From NCBI RefSeq assembly GCF_042685265.1, contig NZ_JBHUMX010000002.1: DNA of 64,000 nucleotides. One strand, 5' to 3'. The notes below the pieces were generated by a model. It was not told where the DNA came from, ran no database searches, and saw nothing but the letters and a program-made list of their open reading frames with translations. Below are positions 44,333 through 53,214 of the stretch, piece after piece. A program made the position numbers and the translations under genes. The first letter of the stretch is position 1; every line of letters starts with the position of its first letter. Source of the DNA: Oceanobacillus_B kapialis. Its GTDB lineage: Bacteria > Bacillota > Bacilli > Bacillales > Amphibacillaceae.

Positions 44333-45035
44333 GGAGACCCTTATCTGGAACGAATTTATAACCAAGCCCTCTTACTGTCACAATATAATTAGGACTGCTA
44401 GGGTTTTCTTCAATTTGCTCCCGGAGTTTTCGAATATGTACCATGACGGTATTATCCTCCCCTAAATATTCCTCGCCCCATACCCGTTCATAAATCTGAC
44501 TTTTACTGAACACTTGATTGGGATGCTTACAAAAGAACAATAATATGTTGTAGACTTGTGCTTGCAGCATGACCTTTTTCCCTTTAAGGCTCACCTCTGC
44601 CGAAGAGGTATTCACGACAAGCTCTCCATACTCGTAAAGCGTTGGCTGCTGCTGCGGAATATGGCCTTGTCTTATCCGCAAATGTGCTTTCATGCGGGCA
44701 ACCACTTCCAGCGGGTTAAATGGTTTGGTAATATAATCATCTGCACCAACGGCAAAGCCAGATAATTTGTCCAAATCAGTGGTGCGGGCGGTTAGAAAGA
44801 AAATCGTCGCATTGGAAATGGCTCTTATTTTCGGACATACTTCAAAACCATTTTCGCCAGGTAGCATGACATCTAGTAGAATGATGGCATACTGCTTTCG
44901 CCTACATAATTCCATAGCTTCCTCTGCGTTGGTAGCTGTATCTATTTGGGTAAAACCTTCTTTTTTCACTATGGTTTGCAGCATATGTAAAATTGCCTGT
45001 TCATCATCAACGATTAAGATAGGTGACTGTTGCAT
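44319..45035 (-). CDS. OmpR family response regulator
   Basis: 238 residues from the ATG at 45035 (RBS CAGGAG). Receiver residues Asp10, Asp11 and Asp55 (LLDVMLPG) and a Lys in ITKPFNP are present; the C-terminal winged helix carries VFSKSQIYERVWG and VHIRKLREQIEENPSSPNYIVTVRGLGYKF. It pairs with the kinase encoded downstream. Direct repeats ATTAAGG upstream, between it and the ABC genes, may be its binding site. Confidence 0.94.
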   Translation of the reverse strand: MQQSPILIVDDEQAILHMLQTIVKKEGFTQIDTATNAEEAMELCRRKQYAIILLDVMLPGENGFEVCPKIRAISNATIFFLTARTTDLDKLSGFAVGADDYITKPFNPLEVVARMKAHLRIRQGHIPQQQPTLYEYGELVVNTSSAEVSLKGKKVMLQAQVYNILLFFCKHPNQVFSKSQIYERVWGEEYLGEDNTVMVHIRKLREQIEENPSSPNYIVTVRGLGYKFVPDKGLHENI

Positions 45036-45100
45036 AAAGACACTCCTGATCATGTATTCTATAGACCTATCATACCATCCCTTAAACTCTTGAGAGGATA

Positions 45101-45140
45101 ATTAAGGAAAAATTAAGGTAGGATTTCTTTGTTGTTAAGG
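45101..45140. promoter_or_regulatory. direct repeats, likely response-regulator site
   Basis: ATTAAGG at 45101-45107 and 45112-45118 (11-bp step) and TTAAGG at 45135-45140 (21 bp further) lie between the divergent regulator and ABC genes. Spacing near one and two helix turns is usual for OmpR-type sites. Confidence 0.55.
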
Positions 45141-45185
45141 ATGGCGTATTATACTAGATTTATCGCACAAATAGGAGGAGAAGTA

Positions 45186-45884
45186 ATGCTTGCCATTTGC
45201 AAAAGGGAATTTATTGAGTCATTCAAAGGATTTAAATCAATTATTGTCATTGCCATATTTTTAGTGACAGCATATTATTCAGCTGATTTTTCAAATTTCT
45301 TGCTTTCATTAGATGCTGATTTTACGAGTGAGGAGGAACAGATCCTCCATACCTTTGGAATAGCAGCGCTTATTATGGTTTTTGGCATGTTGTTTGTTAT
45401 GGGGCTATCCCATGATACGGTCAATCGGGAAGTGCATGAACGCACGATACGATTTTTGGTAACACGTACGTCACGTTCATCGATTATCATCGGAAAGTTT
45501 CTAGGAATCGCGTTGTTCTGGGTTGTCTGCTTGTTAGCTTCATTCTTAATTATTACTATATTTGTTCATGAATTTGATGTTACGACGTTTTTACAATCTA
45601 CGAGCTTGGCTATCTATTATAGTGCAGTGACAGTGCTAGTATCTGTACTCATAAAAAAACCAGGCTTTACCATGTTCCTTAGTGTGGTCGTTGGTATCGC
45701 GTTTCCCATCTTTAATGGCTGGGTCACGTATACTTCAAATGCTTGGTTCAGCTGGATGAAGTATTTCTTACCTTTTTATTATTTGGATGATTTAAGTCTT
45801 AATTATAAGCTCTTTGTCGTTTTACTATTAGCCGGCGTACTGGTAATGATCGCGCTACTTGTGTTTAGAAGGAGGGAATGCTAA
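45186..45884 (+). CDS. ABC-2 type permease
   Basis: 232 residues from the ATG at 45186 (RBS TAGGAGGAG); the longer frame from 45129 has no site. Six hydrophobic segments, with DTVNREVHERTIRFLVTRTSRSSIIIGKFLG as a typical ABC-2 cytoplasmic loop. It is divergent from the two-component system and is followed without a gap by its ATPase gene, so it is probably regulated by that system. Confidence 0.85.
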   Translation: MLAICKREFIESFKGFKSIIVIAIFLVTAYYSADFSNFLLSLDADFTSEEEQILHTFGIAALIMVFGMLFVMGLSHDTVNREVHERTIRFLVTRTSRSSIIIGKFLGIALFWVVCLLASFLIITIFVHEFDVTTFLQSTSLAIYYSAVTVLVSVLIKKPGFTMFLSVVVGIAFPIFNGWVTYTSNAWFSWMKYFLPFYYLDDLSLNYKLFVVLLLAGVLVMIALLVFRRREC

Positions 45885-46790
45885 ATGTTAGCGATTGAGA
45901 CCAAGCAGTTATCCAAATCATTTTGGAAAAATAACGTTGTAAAAAAGATTGATTTGCAAGTGGAAAAAGGAGAAATATTAGGGTTTCTAGGTCGAAATGG
46001 TGCAGGAAAATCAACGTTTATTAATATGCTAACAGGAATTATCCGACCAACCTCGGGATCCTACGCTTTATTAGGTAAACAAGGGCCAAACGATGCCATT
46101 AAAAAGGAAATTGGCGTCATGCCTGATTATTCTTCCCTTTATGGTTCCATGACAGCGATCAAACATCTTAGCTACCTTGCAGCTGTTTCCCAAAAGCCCG
46201 TAACACGCCTGCGTTGTATGGAAGTGTTAAAGCTTGTCGGGCTTGAAGAACACGCCAATAAGAAAGCAGCGAAATTTTCATTTGGGATGAAGAAGAAGCT
46301 TGCGATTGCACAAGCGATTATCCATGATCCACAGCTGATTTTCCTTGATGAACCAACATCAGGACTAGATGCAGAGTCGGTCATTCATATCCATCATTTG
46401 ATCCAGCATTTACACGAACAAGGGAAAACCATTTTTATGACATCCCATAATTTAGATGAAGTAGAGAAAATCTGTAACCGCATTGCCATTATGAAGGATG
46501 GCAAAATTAAAAAATCTGGGACAATGGATGAGCTGCGGGCCTATTATCAATCAACCATTACCGTTACTGTCAGGCATTCACCAATTCAAGCGGCAGATAA
46601 GAGCACCATTGAAAAATGGCTTGCAAAAACTGGAACACAATTAGAGATGGAAGCATCCCAATTTACCATTCAAGTGGAAAGTGAACAAAAGATCGCTGAA
46701 ATTACACGCGCACTTGGCACGTATAAAATAGATATTTATCGTGTGGATGTGGATGAGCCTTCATTAGAGGAGATATTTTTGGAGGAGTAG
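45885..46790 (+). CDS. ABC transporter ATP-binding protein
   Basis: 301 residues. Walker A GRNGAGKST, signature FSFGMKKKL, Walker B LIFLDEPTSGLD and switch His in TSHNLDEVE are all canonical. The C-terminal 80 residues are the usual extension of BcrA-type ATPases. It starts 1 nt after the permease gene and ends in a terminator. Likely an antimicrobial-peptide or drug exporter, by context. Confidence 0.9.
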   Translation: MLAIETKQLSKSFWKNNVVKKIDLQVEKGEILGFLGRNGAGKSTFINMLTGIIRPTSGSYALLGKQGPNDAIKKEIGVMPDYSSLYGSMTAIKHLSYLAAVSQKPVTRLRCMEVLKLVGLEEHANKKAAKFSFGMKKKLAIAQAIIHDPQLIFLDEPTSGLDAESVIHIHHLIQHLHEQGKTIFMTSHNLDEVEKICNRIAIMKDGKIKKSGTMDELRAYYQSTITVTVRHSPIQAADKSTIEKWLAKTGTQLEMEASQFTIQVESEQKIAEITRALGTYKIDIYRVDVDEPSLEEIFLEE

Positions 46791-46800
46791 ATAGTATGCA

Positions 46801-46842
46801 AATAAAGCGACTTTGGCTTAAGGGCTAAAGTCGCTTTATTTT
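46801..46842. terminator. terminator after the ABC genes
   Basis: AATAAAGCGACTTT pairs with AAAGTCGCTTTATT around a 12-nt loop; T/A runs on both sides suit the convergent kinase-like gene as well. Confidence 0.85.
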
Positions 46843-46860
46843 GTTGGCAGTGCTGAATGG

Positions 46861-47646
46861 TCATGATAGAAGAATGATTGCTTCCTCGATATCCTCTAGT
46901 ATTGCTTCACATTGCTGGTAAGGCTGTACAATCTGAAGTAATCGTTTGAGAATATGCGTCGTTTTCGGATGGAGGGTAAGCTCTTCCGTCCATGGCTTCT
47001 TCCGCTTCGTATCCCCTTCATACGAAGAATAAAGAAGAAATAGCAGGAAATCCCCTATATCAAAAAAGTCATCTTGTGCTAACTGTTCTTGATGTTCTTT
47101 TGCATGGCTGTCTGTATGCAGATTGTGCGCCAGTCCAAAGTCAATTAAATGAAGCTTATCCCCATGCATGAGCACATTCGGAATTCGGATATCACCATGA
47201 TACACGCCTTTCTCATGAATATAGCAAATAATAGCGGTGAGCTTCTGAACAATCACCAGACATTCCTTCTCGCTATACTTTTGCTTTGTATCAAATAACG
47301 TATCTTCTACATTCTTACCCTCGATAAACTCCATGGAAAATAATTGATTGCCCTCATATATAAAGGTTTCCTTCAGTTTGGGGATGCCGGGATGGTCAAG
47401 CATCTCTAGAATGATGGTCTCCTGCCTGTAATTATCCACGTTCTCTTTCTTCTTGCTCTTTCGCATTTGTTTGACCACACATCTTTGGCTGGTGTCCAGA
47501 TCCCAGCATAGATATATGATGCCATAGCTCCCATTCTGTAATACTTTCTCTATTTTATAACGGCCAGCAAGTGTATGGTTGATTGGATATTGATGGTCCA
47601 TCAGCTTCTGGCGTGTTCTTTTTATAATCCAGCGTATAGCTTCCAT
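46861..47646 (-). CDS. protein kinase-like protein
   Basis: 261 residues from the ATG at 47646. Eukaryotic-type kinase motifs: glycine loop NGSYGIIYL, VVKQM lysine, catalytic loop YHGDIRIPNVLM (HGD in place of HRD) and IDFGLAH (DFG). It lacks PASTA and membrane segments, so it is a soluble single-domain kinase, as in the YbdM-type of Bacillus. Target unknown. RBS GAGGTG. Confidence 0.82.
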   Translation of the reverse strand: MEAIRWIIKRTRQKLMDHQYPINHTLAGRYKIEKVLQNGSYGIIYLCWDLDTSQRCVVKQMRKSKKKENVDNYRQETIILEMLDHPGIPKLKETFIYEGNQLFSMEFIEGKNVEDTLFDTKQKYSEKECLVIVQKLTAIICYIHEKGVYHGDIRIPNVLMHGDKLHLIDFGLAHNLHTDSHAKEHQEQLAQDDFFDIGDFLLFLLYSSYEGDTKRKKPWTEELTLHPKTTHILKRLLQIVQPYQQCEAILEDIEEAIILLS

Positions 47647-47789
47647 GTGCACCTCTTCGCATTGAGTTTGATTGTATTATAGCAAACTTCACATACTAAA
47701 TTCAGAATTATGCCATATTATATGGGAAAAACTTGGAAACTGTTGTAAAATTGAAGTAGGACTATTTGCACGGTGTGGGAGGGAGCGTT

Positions 47790-47987
47790 ATGAAAGAGAA
47801 GCTTATTTCTGTTGTTGCTTTTTTTATGGTGTTTTGGATTCTATTAAAAGTCTTTGCAACTTTCTGGGGGAGCTTCATGCCATGGACCCCTTTAACCGAT
47901 TTATGGGCTTTAATTTTGTTTTTCATCCTCCTTGTGCCTTTAGCTTCTATATTAGCAAGATTACTCGTGAACGCGATACGGCGATAG
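47790..47987 (+). CDS. small membrane protein upstream of rlmH
   Basis: 65 residues from the ATG at 47790 (RBS GGGAGGGAG). Two transmembrane segments (LISVVAFFMVFWILLKVFAT and LWALILFFILLVPLASILARLL). It precedes rlmH in the same direction with a 58-nt gap. Family not recognised. Confidence 0.7.
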   Translation: MKEKLISVVAFFMVFWILLKVFATFWGSFMPWTPLTDLWALILFFILLVPLASILARLLVNAIRR

Positions 47988-48045
47988 CTACAGAAGAACT
48001 GTGGTAAACTATAGGGGATAAAAGACGGCAAAGGATGTAACGACA

Positions 48046-48525
48046 ATGAAAATAACCCTCGTATCAGTTGGAAAATTAAAAGAAAAATACCTCAAGCAAG
48101 GCATTCAGGAGTATATGAAGCGGTTAAGTGCCTATGCCAGGGTAGATATAGTTGAAGTAGCAGATGAAAAGGCACCAGAAAACATGAGTGACGCGGAAAT
48201 GCTGGAAGTAAAACGAAAAGAAGGCGAGCGCATCCTATCCCATATTAGCCAGGACACCTATGTCATCACCCTCGAGATCAATGGGAAGATGCTAAGCTCT
48301 GAGCAGCTTGCAGTAAAAATGGACGAGCTTGCGACCTATGGGAAGAGTAAGATAGCTTTTGTGATTGGTGGATCATTGGGGATTAGTGATGAGGTTCAGA
48401 AGCGGAGTGATTTGGCCTTGTCTTTTTCTAAGATGACGTTTCCTCATCAGGTTATGAGGTTGATTTTGTTGGAGCAGGTTTATCGGGGGTTTCGGATAAA
48501 TCGGGGTGAACCGTACCATAAGTGA
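48046..48525 (+). CDS. rlmH: 23S rRNA (pseudouridine1915-N3)-methyltransferase RlmH
   Basis: 159-residue SPOUT methyltransferase that modifies pseudouridine 1915 of 23S rRNA in the 70S ribosome. The family features are complete: KITLVSVGKLKEKYLKQGI at the start, FVIGGSLGISDEV for the SAM knot and the end FPHQVMRLILLEQVYRGFRINRGEPYHK. Its 3' end is the attachment site of SCC elements in staphylococci (there called orfX). Here a serine recombinase abuts it. Codon choice changes toward G/T-rich forms in the last 150 nt. Confidence 0.97.
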   Translation: MKITLVSVGKLKEKYLKQGIQEYMKRLSAYARVDIVEVADEKAPENMSDAEMLEVKRKEGERILSHISQDTYVITLEINGKMLSSEQLAVKMDELATYGKSKIAFVIGGSLGISDEVQKRSDLALSFSKMTFPHQVMRLILLEQVYRGFRINRGEPYHK

Positions 48526-50202
48526 GGGTAAAACTGAAAGGGACCTCAATGTGTCCCTTAGCTCTTTTTCTGTAGGATTCAATTTGTTCAAGGGCGTAAA
48601 ATCAACGTTTTTACTAGGAGCAAAGTTTGCCATCTTTATGATAAGGCTTTTTGACTTTTTTTTTACTGATTCGGGCGTAAAGTCGAAATACAGTTTTATG
48701 GAAGTGACTTCACGGCCCTTCTGTCTGCTATGACTTCTTTTTTCGGCCGACGGCGTTATCTCTATTTGTTCTACAATAATACGTAGTAACTCTTTCTTTT
48801 CTTCACCATTCATATTTTGCAATATTTCATCCATGTTTTTAATGAAGTGGTGAAAAGCCATTAAATCAATAGGTCTTGTATTGACGTTAGCAAGTTCTTC
48901 CTCAATTTCTTCCAAATGCTGTTGGTTAGCAATTTTTTCATTTTGCTGTTCCTTTAATCGTTCTGCAAAAATATTTGTTAAATCAGGGTCTTTCATCAAT
49001 TTATCCATTATATTTGTAATATAGGTTTCATTTTGTTTAATCCTAGATTCAATGTAATTCTTCTCTTCCAATAACGGTTCAATAGCTTGTTCTCTTTCCT
49101 CGTTCATTTTCTTGACCAATTCTTTAACGAAATTGGTATCTGTCACTATGCGTTTAAATTCAGCTAATACTTGTGCTTCAGCAACATCCGCATTAATACT
49201 ATTGGATGAGCAAACCGTTGCACCTTTATTATGAAAGTTACCGCAAACATAATAACGATATGTCTTGGTTTTACCTTTTGACTTTGCAGCAACCATCCCA
49301 GAACCACATTGAGGACAACGTATGAGCTTTGAAAGAAAATATGGCTTTGAAGATTGAACAGCTTTATATGAACGTCCTTTTCTTTTGAATTGCACACGTT
49401 CCCATAGCTCATTATCAATTATTGGCTCGTGTTGGCCGTCAACTATAATAGGCTCCTTATTTTTACCTTTCCTTCTTTGTTCAGACCAGTTTTCATGCTG
49501 ATTGAATCTCACTTTCCCTATATACATTGGGTTGTCTAAAATGCCTTTTAATGTTCCAATAGAAAATTCTCTACCTTTTTTTGTTTTATATCCTTTACGG
49601 TTAATGATTCCAGCTATTTTTTTATAGCCGTATCCTTTGTCAGCAAGTTCAAATATCTCTCGAACAATTTTGGCTTCATTTGGATTCACAAATAGTTGTT
49701 TATCTTTAGAATCATAGCCTAAACATTGACCACCATTCCATTTCCCTTCTTTGGCTCTTTGAGTCATCCCCATTTTAACACGGCCAACTATTTGGTCTCT
49801 TTCCATTTCTGCCAACGAACTTAACACAGTATAGAACATTCGACCATGAGGTGTACTAGTATCAATACTTTCAGATAAACTGATGAGCTGTACACCGTGT
49901 TCATTTAAAGTTTCAGCGATTTCAAGTGAATCCCTAGTTTTTCTCGCCAAACGGTCAAGCTTATAAATAATGATGGTATCAAATTTCTTCTGTGCTGCAT
50001 CTTTAAGAAGTCTTGTCATTTCTGGTCTGCCCTCAATACTCTTACCACTTTTTCCCTCATCAACATACTCATCAATTATCGTTAAATGGTTTCTATGAGC
50101 ATAATCACGTAATGTGTCTCTCTGGGCTTTTACACTATAGCCATCGAGAGCTTGTTCAGTAGTACTAACACGAGCATAAATAACAGCATTTACTATATTC
50201 AT
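48373..50202 (-). CDS. large serine recombinase, C-terminus read into rlmH
   Basis: 609-residue site-specific recombinase. Resolvase domain with catalytic Ser13 in YARVSTTEQ (5-155), recombinase domain (about 160-280), zinc ribbon with Cys296, Cys299, Cys320 and Cys331, and a coiled-coil region (365-440). Residues from 560 on are antisense to the last 150 nt of rlmH: the rlmH stop TGA is read as Ser560. A protein ending near residue 555 would have the normal length of Ccr/phage integrases, so the tail is probably an accident of integration. It is the last gene of an operon with the regulator and a 54-codon gene. Confidence 0.92.
   Translation of the reverse strand: MNIVNAVIYARVSTTEQALDGYSVKAQRDTLRDYAHRNHLTIIDEYVDEGKSGKSIEGRPEMTRLLKDAAQKKFDTIIIYKLDRLARKTRDSLEIAETLNEHGVQLISLSESIDTSTPHGRMFYTVLSSLAEMERDQIVGRVKMGMTQRAKEGKWNGGQCLGYDSKDKQLFVNPNEAKIVREIFELADKGYGYKKIAGIINRKGYKTKKGREFSIGTLKGILDNPMYIGKVRFNQHENWSEQRRKGKNKEPIIVDGQHEPIIDNELWERVQFKRKGRSYKAVQSSKPYFLSKLIRCPQCGSGMVAAKSKGKTKTYRYYVCGNFHNKGATVCSSNSINADVAEAQVLAEFKRIVTDTNFVKELVKKMNEEREQAIEPLLEEKNYIESRIKQNETYITNIMDKLMKDPDLTNIFAERLKEQQNEKIANQQHLEEIEEELANVNTRPIDLMAFHHFIKNMDEILQNMNGEEKKELLRIIVEQIEITPSAEKRSHSRQKGREVTSIKLYFDFTPESVKKKSKSLIIKMANFAPSKNVDFTPLNKLNPTEKELRDTLRSLSVLPSLMVRFTPIYPKPPINLLQQNQPHNLMRKRHLRKRQGQITPLLNLITNPQ
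48508..48525. other. putative attachment site at the rlmH 3' end
   Basis: GAACCGTACCATAAGTGA matches the staphylococcal SCC attachment core GAAGCATATCATAAATGA at 14 of 18 positions. Because RlmH is conserved, the match alone proves little; the abutting recombinase gives it weight. No second copy was noticed to the right. Confidence 0.6.
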
Positions 50203-50363
50203 TTATTTTCCTCCTTTAATAGATGTGGTTTCTTAACTTCCTTATGAGTGCTATTGTGGAACTTACTTATCTCTTTCTGTGCTATATTTGCAAATGCGTT
50301 AAGAAACTGAACTTGTTTACTAGTCATATCTTCTGATTGCTTCAAGGCTTCTGGATTAGTCAT
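50199..50363 (-). CDS. 54-residue protein between regulator and recombinase
   Basis: Starts MTNPEALKQSEDMTSK, then a helical, Lys-rich tail. Its stop overlaps the recombinase start (ATGA) and its start overlaps the regulator stop, with AAAGGAG upstream, so all three are coupled. A small protein here could be a recombination directionality factor or a helper, which is a guess from position alone. Confidence 0.72.
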   Translation of the reverse strand: MTNPEALKQSEDMTSKQVQFLNAFANIAQKEISKFHNSTHKEVKKPHLLKEENK

Positions 50364-50928
50364 TTTCTTTTTCCACTCCTTTCAAACGGTTATAAGCATT
50401 TCTTTTTAATTCCCATGTTTGTCTCCTTTTCTTCACCTTTTCTACAAGAGTAGTTAAATCATCGATGAACTCCTCATAATCTAGTGCTGTTAATTCAACT
50501 TTATCTTCGAAGGTAACTTCATTGGTGTTTGCCAGTATTGACTTTGTTAATGCAGTTAGTTCTACCACATATGAAACGCCTTCTAAGTCTATTTCTTTGA
50601 TTGATTCATCTTCTGGTTCACATATTATAAAGCTTTTTGTCTCACCTACATAAAAATCATCGAAAAATGCTTCAACAGGAACTCGAAGATATGCTGCAAT
50701 ACTTTCCAATTTTTTCTGTTGTGGGTTTGTGACTTCATTTTCTTCAATACGTTTAATGGTAGATTGGGAAAGGTTGCTTTTTTCAGCTACACGATACCTA
50801 GTAAATAATACTGGATTCATTTCATTAGCTTTTTCTCTTATCCACTGCACTCTCGCACCAATCGATGTCATTTTCTTTAATGCATGGAAGTCTTCATGTT
50901 TTATGACGTACGGCTCTAGTTTATTCAT
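50356..50928 (-). CDS. XRE-type regulator of the recombinase operon
   Basis: 190 residues from the ATG at 50928 (RBS AAGGAG); a GTG three codons earlier is possible. HTH: ARVQWIREKANEMN, FTRYRVAEKSNLSQSTIKRIEENEVTNPQQKKLESIAAYLRVPVEAFF. The C-terminal 100 residues are an acidic domain of unknown role. It probably binds the perfect palindrome over its own promoter. Confidence 0.85.
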   Translation of the reverse strand: MNKLEPYVIKHEDFHALKKMTSIGARVQWIREKANEMNPVLFTRYRVAEKSNLSQSTIKRIEENEVTNPQQKKLESIAAYLRVPVEAFFDDFYVGETKSFIICEPEDESIKEIDLEGVSYVVELTALTKSILANTNEVTFEDKVELTALDYEEFIDDLTTLVEKVKKRRQTWELKRNAYNRLKGVEKEND

Positions 50929-50957
50929 TTCATTCACTCCTTGTTATTTCTATTGCT

Positions 50958-50998
50958 ATCATACTGAAGGAAAACATATTATGCAAGTAATATGTTTT
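50958..50998 (-). promoter_or_regulatory. promoter and operator of the recombinase operon
   Basis: On the minus strand TTGCAT (50981-50986) and TATGAT (50958-50963) are 17 bp apart. The inverted repeat AAAACATATTA (50971-50981) / TAATATGTTTT (50988-50998), spacer TGCAAG, covers the -35, as for an autorepressor. Confidence 0.65.
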
Positions 50999-51015
50999 AT
51001 TATTACCAAAAATAC

Positions 51016-51044
51016 TTCCATTATTCACAAAATGATGTTATAAT
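51016..51044 (+). promoter_or_regulatory. promoter of the sigma-like gene
   Basis: TTCCAT (51016-51021) and TATAAT (51039-51044) are 17 bp apart, facing away from the recombinase operon. The 5' leader to the next gene is about 165 nt. Confidence 0.5.
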
Positions 51045-51217
51045 CCAGAACAACATGAACCAGATGTATTATTTCAAGAGCAGATGAATCAATAAACAGT
51101 ATCTGATTTTACTCATATCAAGGCGAATTTGAGAGGCACCACAACATAAAATCAAATTGTTGCCTTCGTGGGAATACATTGTGGTTCAGACTAAAACGAT
51201 ATCGGAGGTATTATGAA

Positions 51218-52168
51218 ATGGGAACAAAAGATGAAAGTTTTGATGAAGTAATTGATTTGTTTATGAAGGAATTAACAAACTTTATTAAGCAGTTATTGAG
51301 TATTCATCTAAAAGTATCAAAGAATGGACCATTAAGCTTACAAGATGAAACTCCAAAAAATAAATTACTCTTTCTACAACAACAACTAGTAAAAGGGAAG
51401 CTTGATAAAGTACAACTAGACTTTGGAGTGCAAAGGGCGGCAAGAGAAATCTCACAATCAGAAATGCTTGCTCTAGCAAAAATGTTTAATTCTGGCCCAT
51501 TCTCAAAAGAAAAGAAAGATGTTGAATATGATGCCATATTTGCAAACATTGCTGTGCAATATTGTATCCATAATGCCATTATGAGAAATGAACATGAAAT
51601 ATACAATGGAGGCTTTACTCATTATATGGATGATGCTTTAAGTGAATCGTATTTTATGGTGAGGGGGTTCTTTAGCTTCTACAATCCTAATAAAGATAAA
51701 AATACTGACATTGAGCTTGGAGACAATGTAGAGTGGAAATTTATTATGTTTACGAGAAAATTGTTGCCTTCTAAAATAAGGCATTGGTATTTAACGAAAA
51801 TCCAATCGTATAGTTACGTCCAAATGAAATATCGACTCGCCAAACAAAAAAAGAAATATAAAAGAAGAGTCATACCAGTAGAGGATAAAACTTTAATGGG
51901 AATGCCAGCTAATGATATTCACCATAGAACAATCGTAGACAAATATGGTGAAATAATAGGAGACAAGTCTTACTGTCAGTTGATACAGGAAGTTAAAAAA
52001 GAGCGTAATCCACAGTATGCTTTGTATATGGATGGTAGTTACAGAGAAAGAAATACCTACAAAATGATAGCACATGAATATGAAGTATCTGAAGGTGCTG
52101 TCAAAGCAGGTGTCAGTAGAGGGTTAGCTTATTTAAGAAAAAAGTATAATAAAACTGCAACCAATTAG
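51218..52168 (+). CDS. sigma-factor-like protein of the island
   Basis: 316 residues from the ATG at 51218 (RBS GGAGG). The C-terminal 60 residues (YALYMDGSYRERNTYKMIAHEYEVSEGAVKAGVSRGLAYLRKKYN) resemble sigma-70 region 4. The middle region contains EIYNGGFTHYMDDALSESYFMVRGFF, which has a region 2-like look but no clear match. It may direct or regulate transcription of island genes; other activities cannot be excluded. Confidence 0.65.
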   Translation: MGTKDESFDEVIDLFMKELTNFIKQLLSIHLKVSKNGPLSLQDETPKNKLLFLQQQLVKGKLDKVQLDFGVQRAAREISQSEMLALAKMFNSGPFSKEKKDVEYDAIFANIAVQYCIHNAIMRNEHEIYNGGFTHYMDDALSESYFMVRGFFSFYNPNKDKNTDIELGDNVEWKFIMFTRKLLPSKIRHWYLTKIQSYSYVQMKYRLAKQKKKYKRRVIPVEDKTLMGMPANDIHHRTIVDKYGEIIGDKSYCQLIQEVKKERNPQYALYMDGSYRERNTYKMIAHEYEVSEGAVKAGVSRGLAYLRKKYNKTATN

Positions 52169-52588
52169 TGACTACTGTAACTATTAATAAGTAGAGGTAG
52201 CATTAATCGTACTACTTACAATTAGATGCAGCTGATGGAACCTTAGTGAACTGGTTACTCTAGTGAGCAACAAATACTACTAAGTGGTTGTGGTGTCACA
52301 CCAATTAAGAGTATATAGAATGTGCACAACAACTTGTTATTATTAATCGGCGTAGATAAAGTTGCTGAGATAAAGTTGCTGATTGTGGACGGTTCCAAAA
52401 GTAACATCTAGTAATAATAAATAAGTCTTTGTATTTGCTTGGGGGAAAGTGTGGATGCGGGGAAAACTCTTTCGAATGGACAGGAGGGGAATCTCCCTTC
52501 CAATTAGATTATTTTTACTTCAGTAATTACTAAGTAGTAAGTATTGCTGACGAATAGCATGAGAACTTGAAAAGGAGAATATTGTTTT
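52169..52588. other. 420-bp non-coding stretch with short repeats
   Basis: No convincing gene. It has an exact tandem 14-bp repeat GATAAAGTTGCTGA (52355-52368, 52369-52382) and several related short words: TACTAAGTAG, TTACTAAGTAGTAAGTA, GTACTACTTA, ATTAATAAGTAG. Also a stem AGGGGA/TCCCCT-like near 52483-52497. These could be protein-binding repeats (origin- or regulator-like) but no proof is visible. Confidence 0.4.
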
Positions 52589-52972
52589 ATGGATAATTAT
52601 AATTATGAAATTAACAGACAAAATGATATCTTGACGTCAAATCGTGATATCAATGTTGATAAATACTTATATATGGAATATGAACATAATTTAAATTCAA
52701 CAAGTGAGCAATGTTGGGTAGATGAAGCAGACGATATAACAGAAGAAGAGATGGAAGCGTTTCGTGCATTACAAGAGAACCCTGAGCATCAAAATAGAGT
52801 ATTGGGAATGCACTTACATGATGAAAGGAAAGCACTCGGTATGTCTCAAGAGTATGTTTCTGAGAAAATTGGAATTAGTGTAGATACAATATCCAGATTG
52901 GAAAAAGGGCACACAAACTTTACAAAAGCAACTTTAGATAAGGTCAAGCTGTTTCTGGGAATAGAACAATAA
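52589..52972 (+). CDS. XRE-type HTH protein of the island
   Basis: 127 residues. The N-terminal half is acidic (EADDITEEEMEAFRAL); the C-terminal half is a Cro/CI-type HTH: LGMHLHDERKALGMSQEYVSEKIGISVDTISRLEKGHTNFTKATLDKVKLFLG. This order is typical of an antitoxin or a regulator with an N-terminal partner-binding tail, but no toxin gene is next to it. RBS AAAAGGAG. A terminator follows. Confidence 0.82.
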   Translation: MDNYNYEINRQNDILTSNRDINVDKYLYMEYEHNLNSTSEQCWVDEADDITEEEMEAFRALQENPEHQNRVLGMHLHDERKALGMSQEYVSEKIGISVDTISRLEKGHTNFTKATLDKVKLFLGIEQ

Positions 52973-53167
52973 TAGCTATTCGCCTATGGTTTATACATTG
53001 CCTTCATTATTATATGGGTACACGCTCAGGGGAAAGTATAAACTATATGCTATACGAATAAACTGATGGCTAAATTTAAGTCCATACCAGTTAAGGGTTC
53101 TGCGACTATTTTGAATAAATTTATTCAATATAGGTGTAAGCAATGTTATTTTTCTTAGGATTATTAA

Positions 53168-53199
53168 TTGGGGCAACCTATTCAGCTGCCCCTGTTGTT
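53168..53199 (+). terminator. terminator-like hairpin
   Basis: GGGGCA (53170-53175) pairs with TGCCCC (53187-53192), followed by TGTTGTTT. It lies 200 bp after the HTH gene. Confidence 0.55.
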
Positions 53200-53214
53200 T
53201 AATGAGTTGCTATA

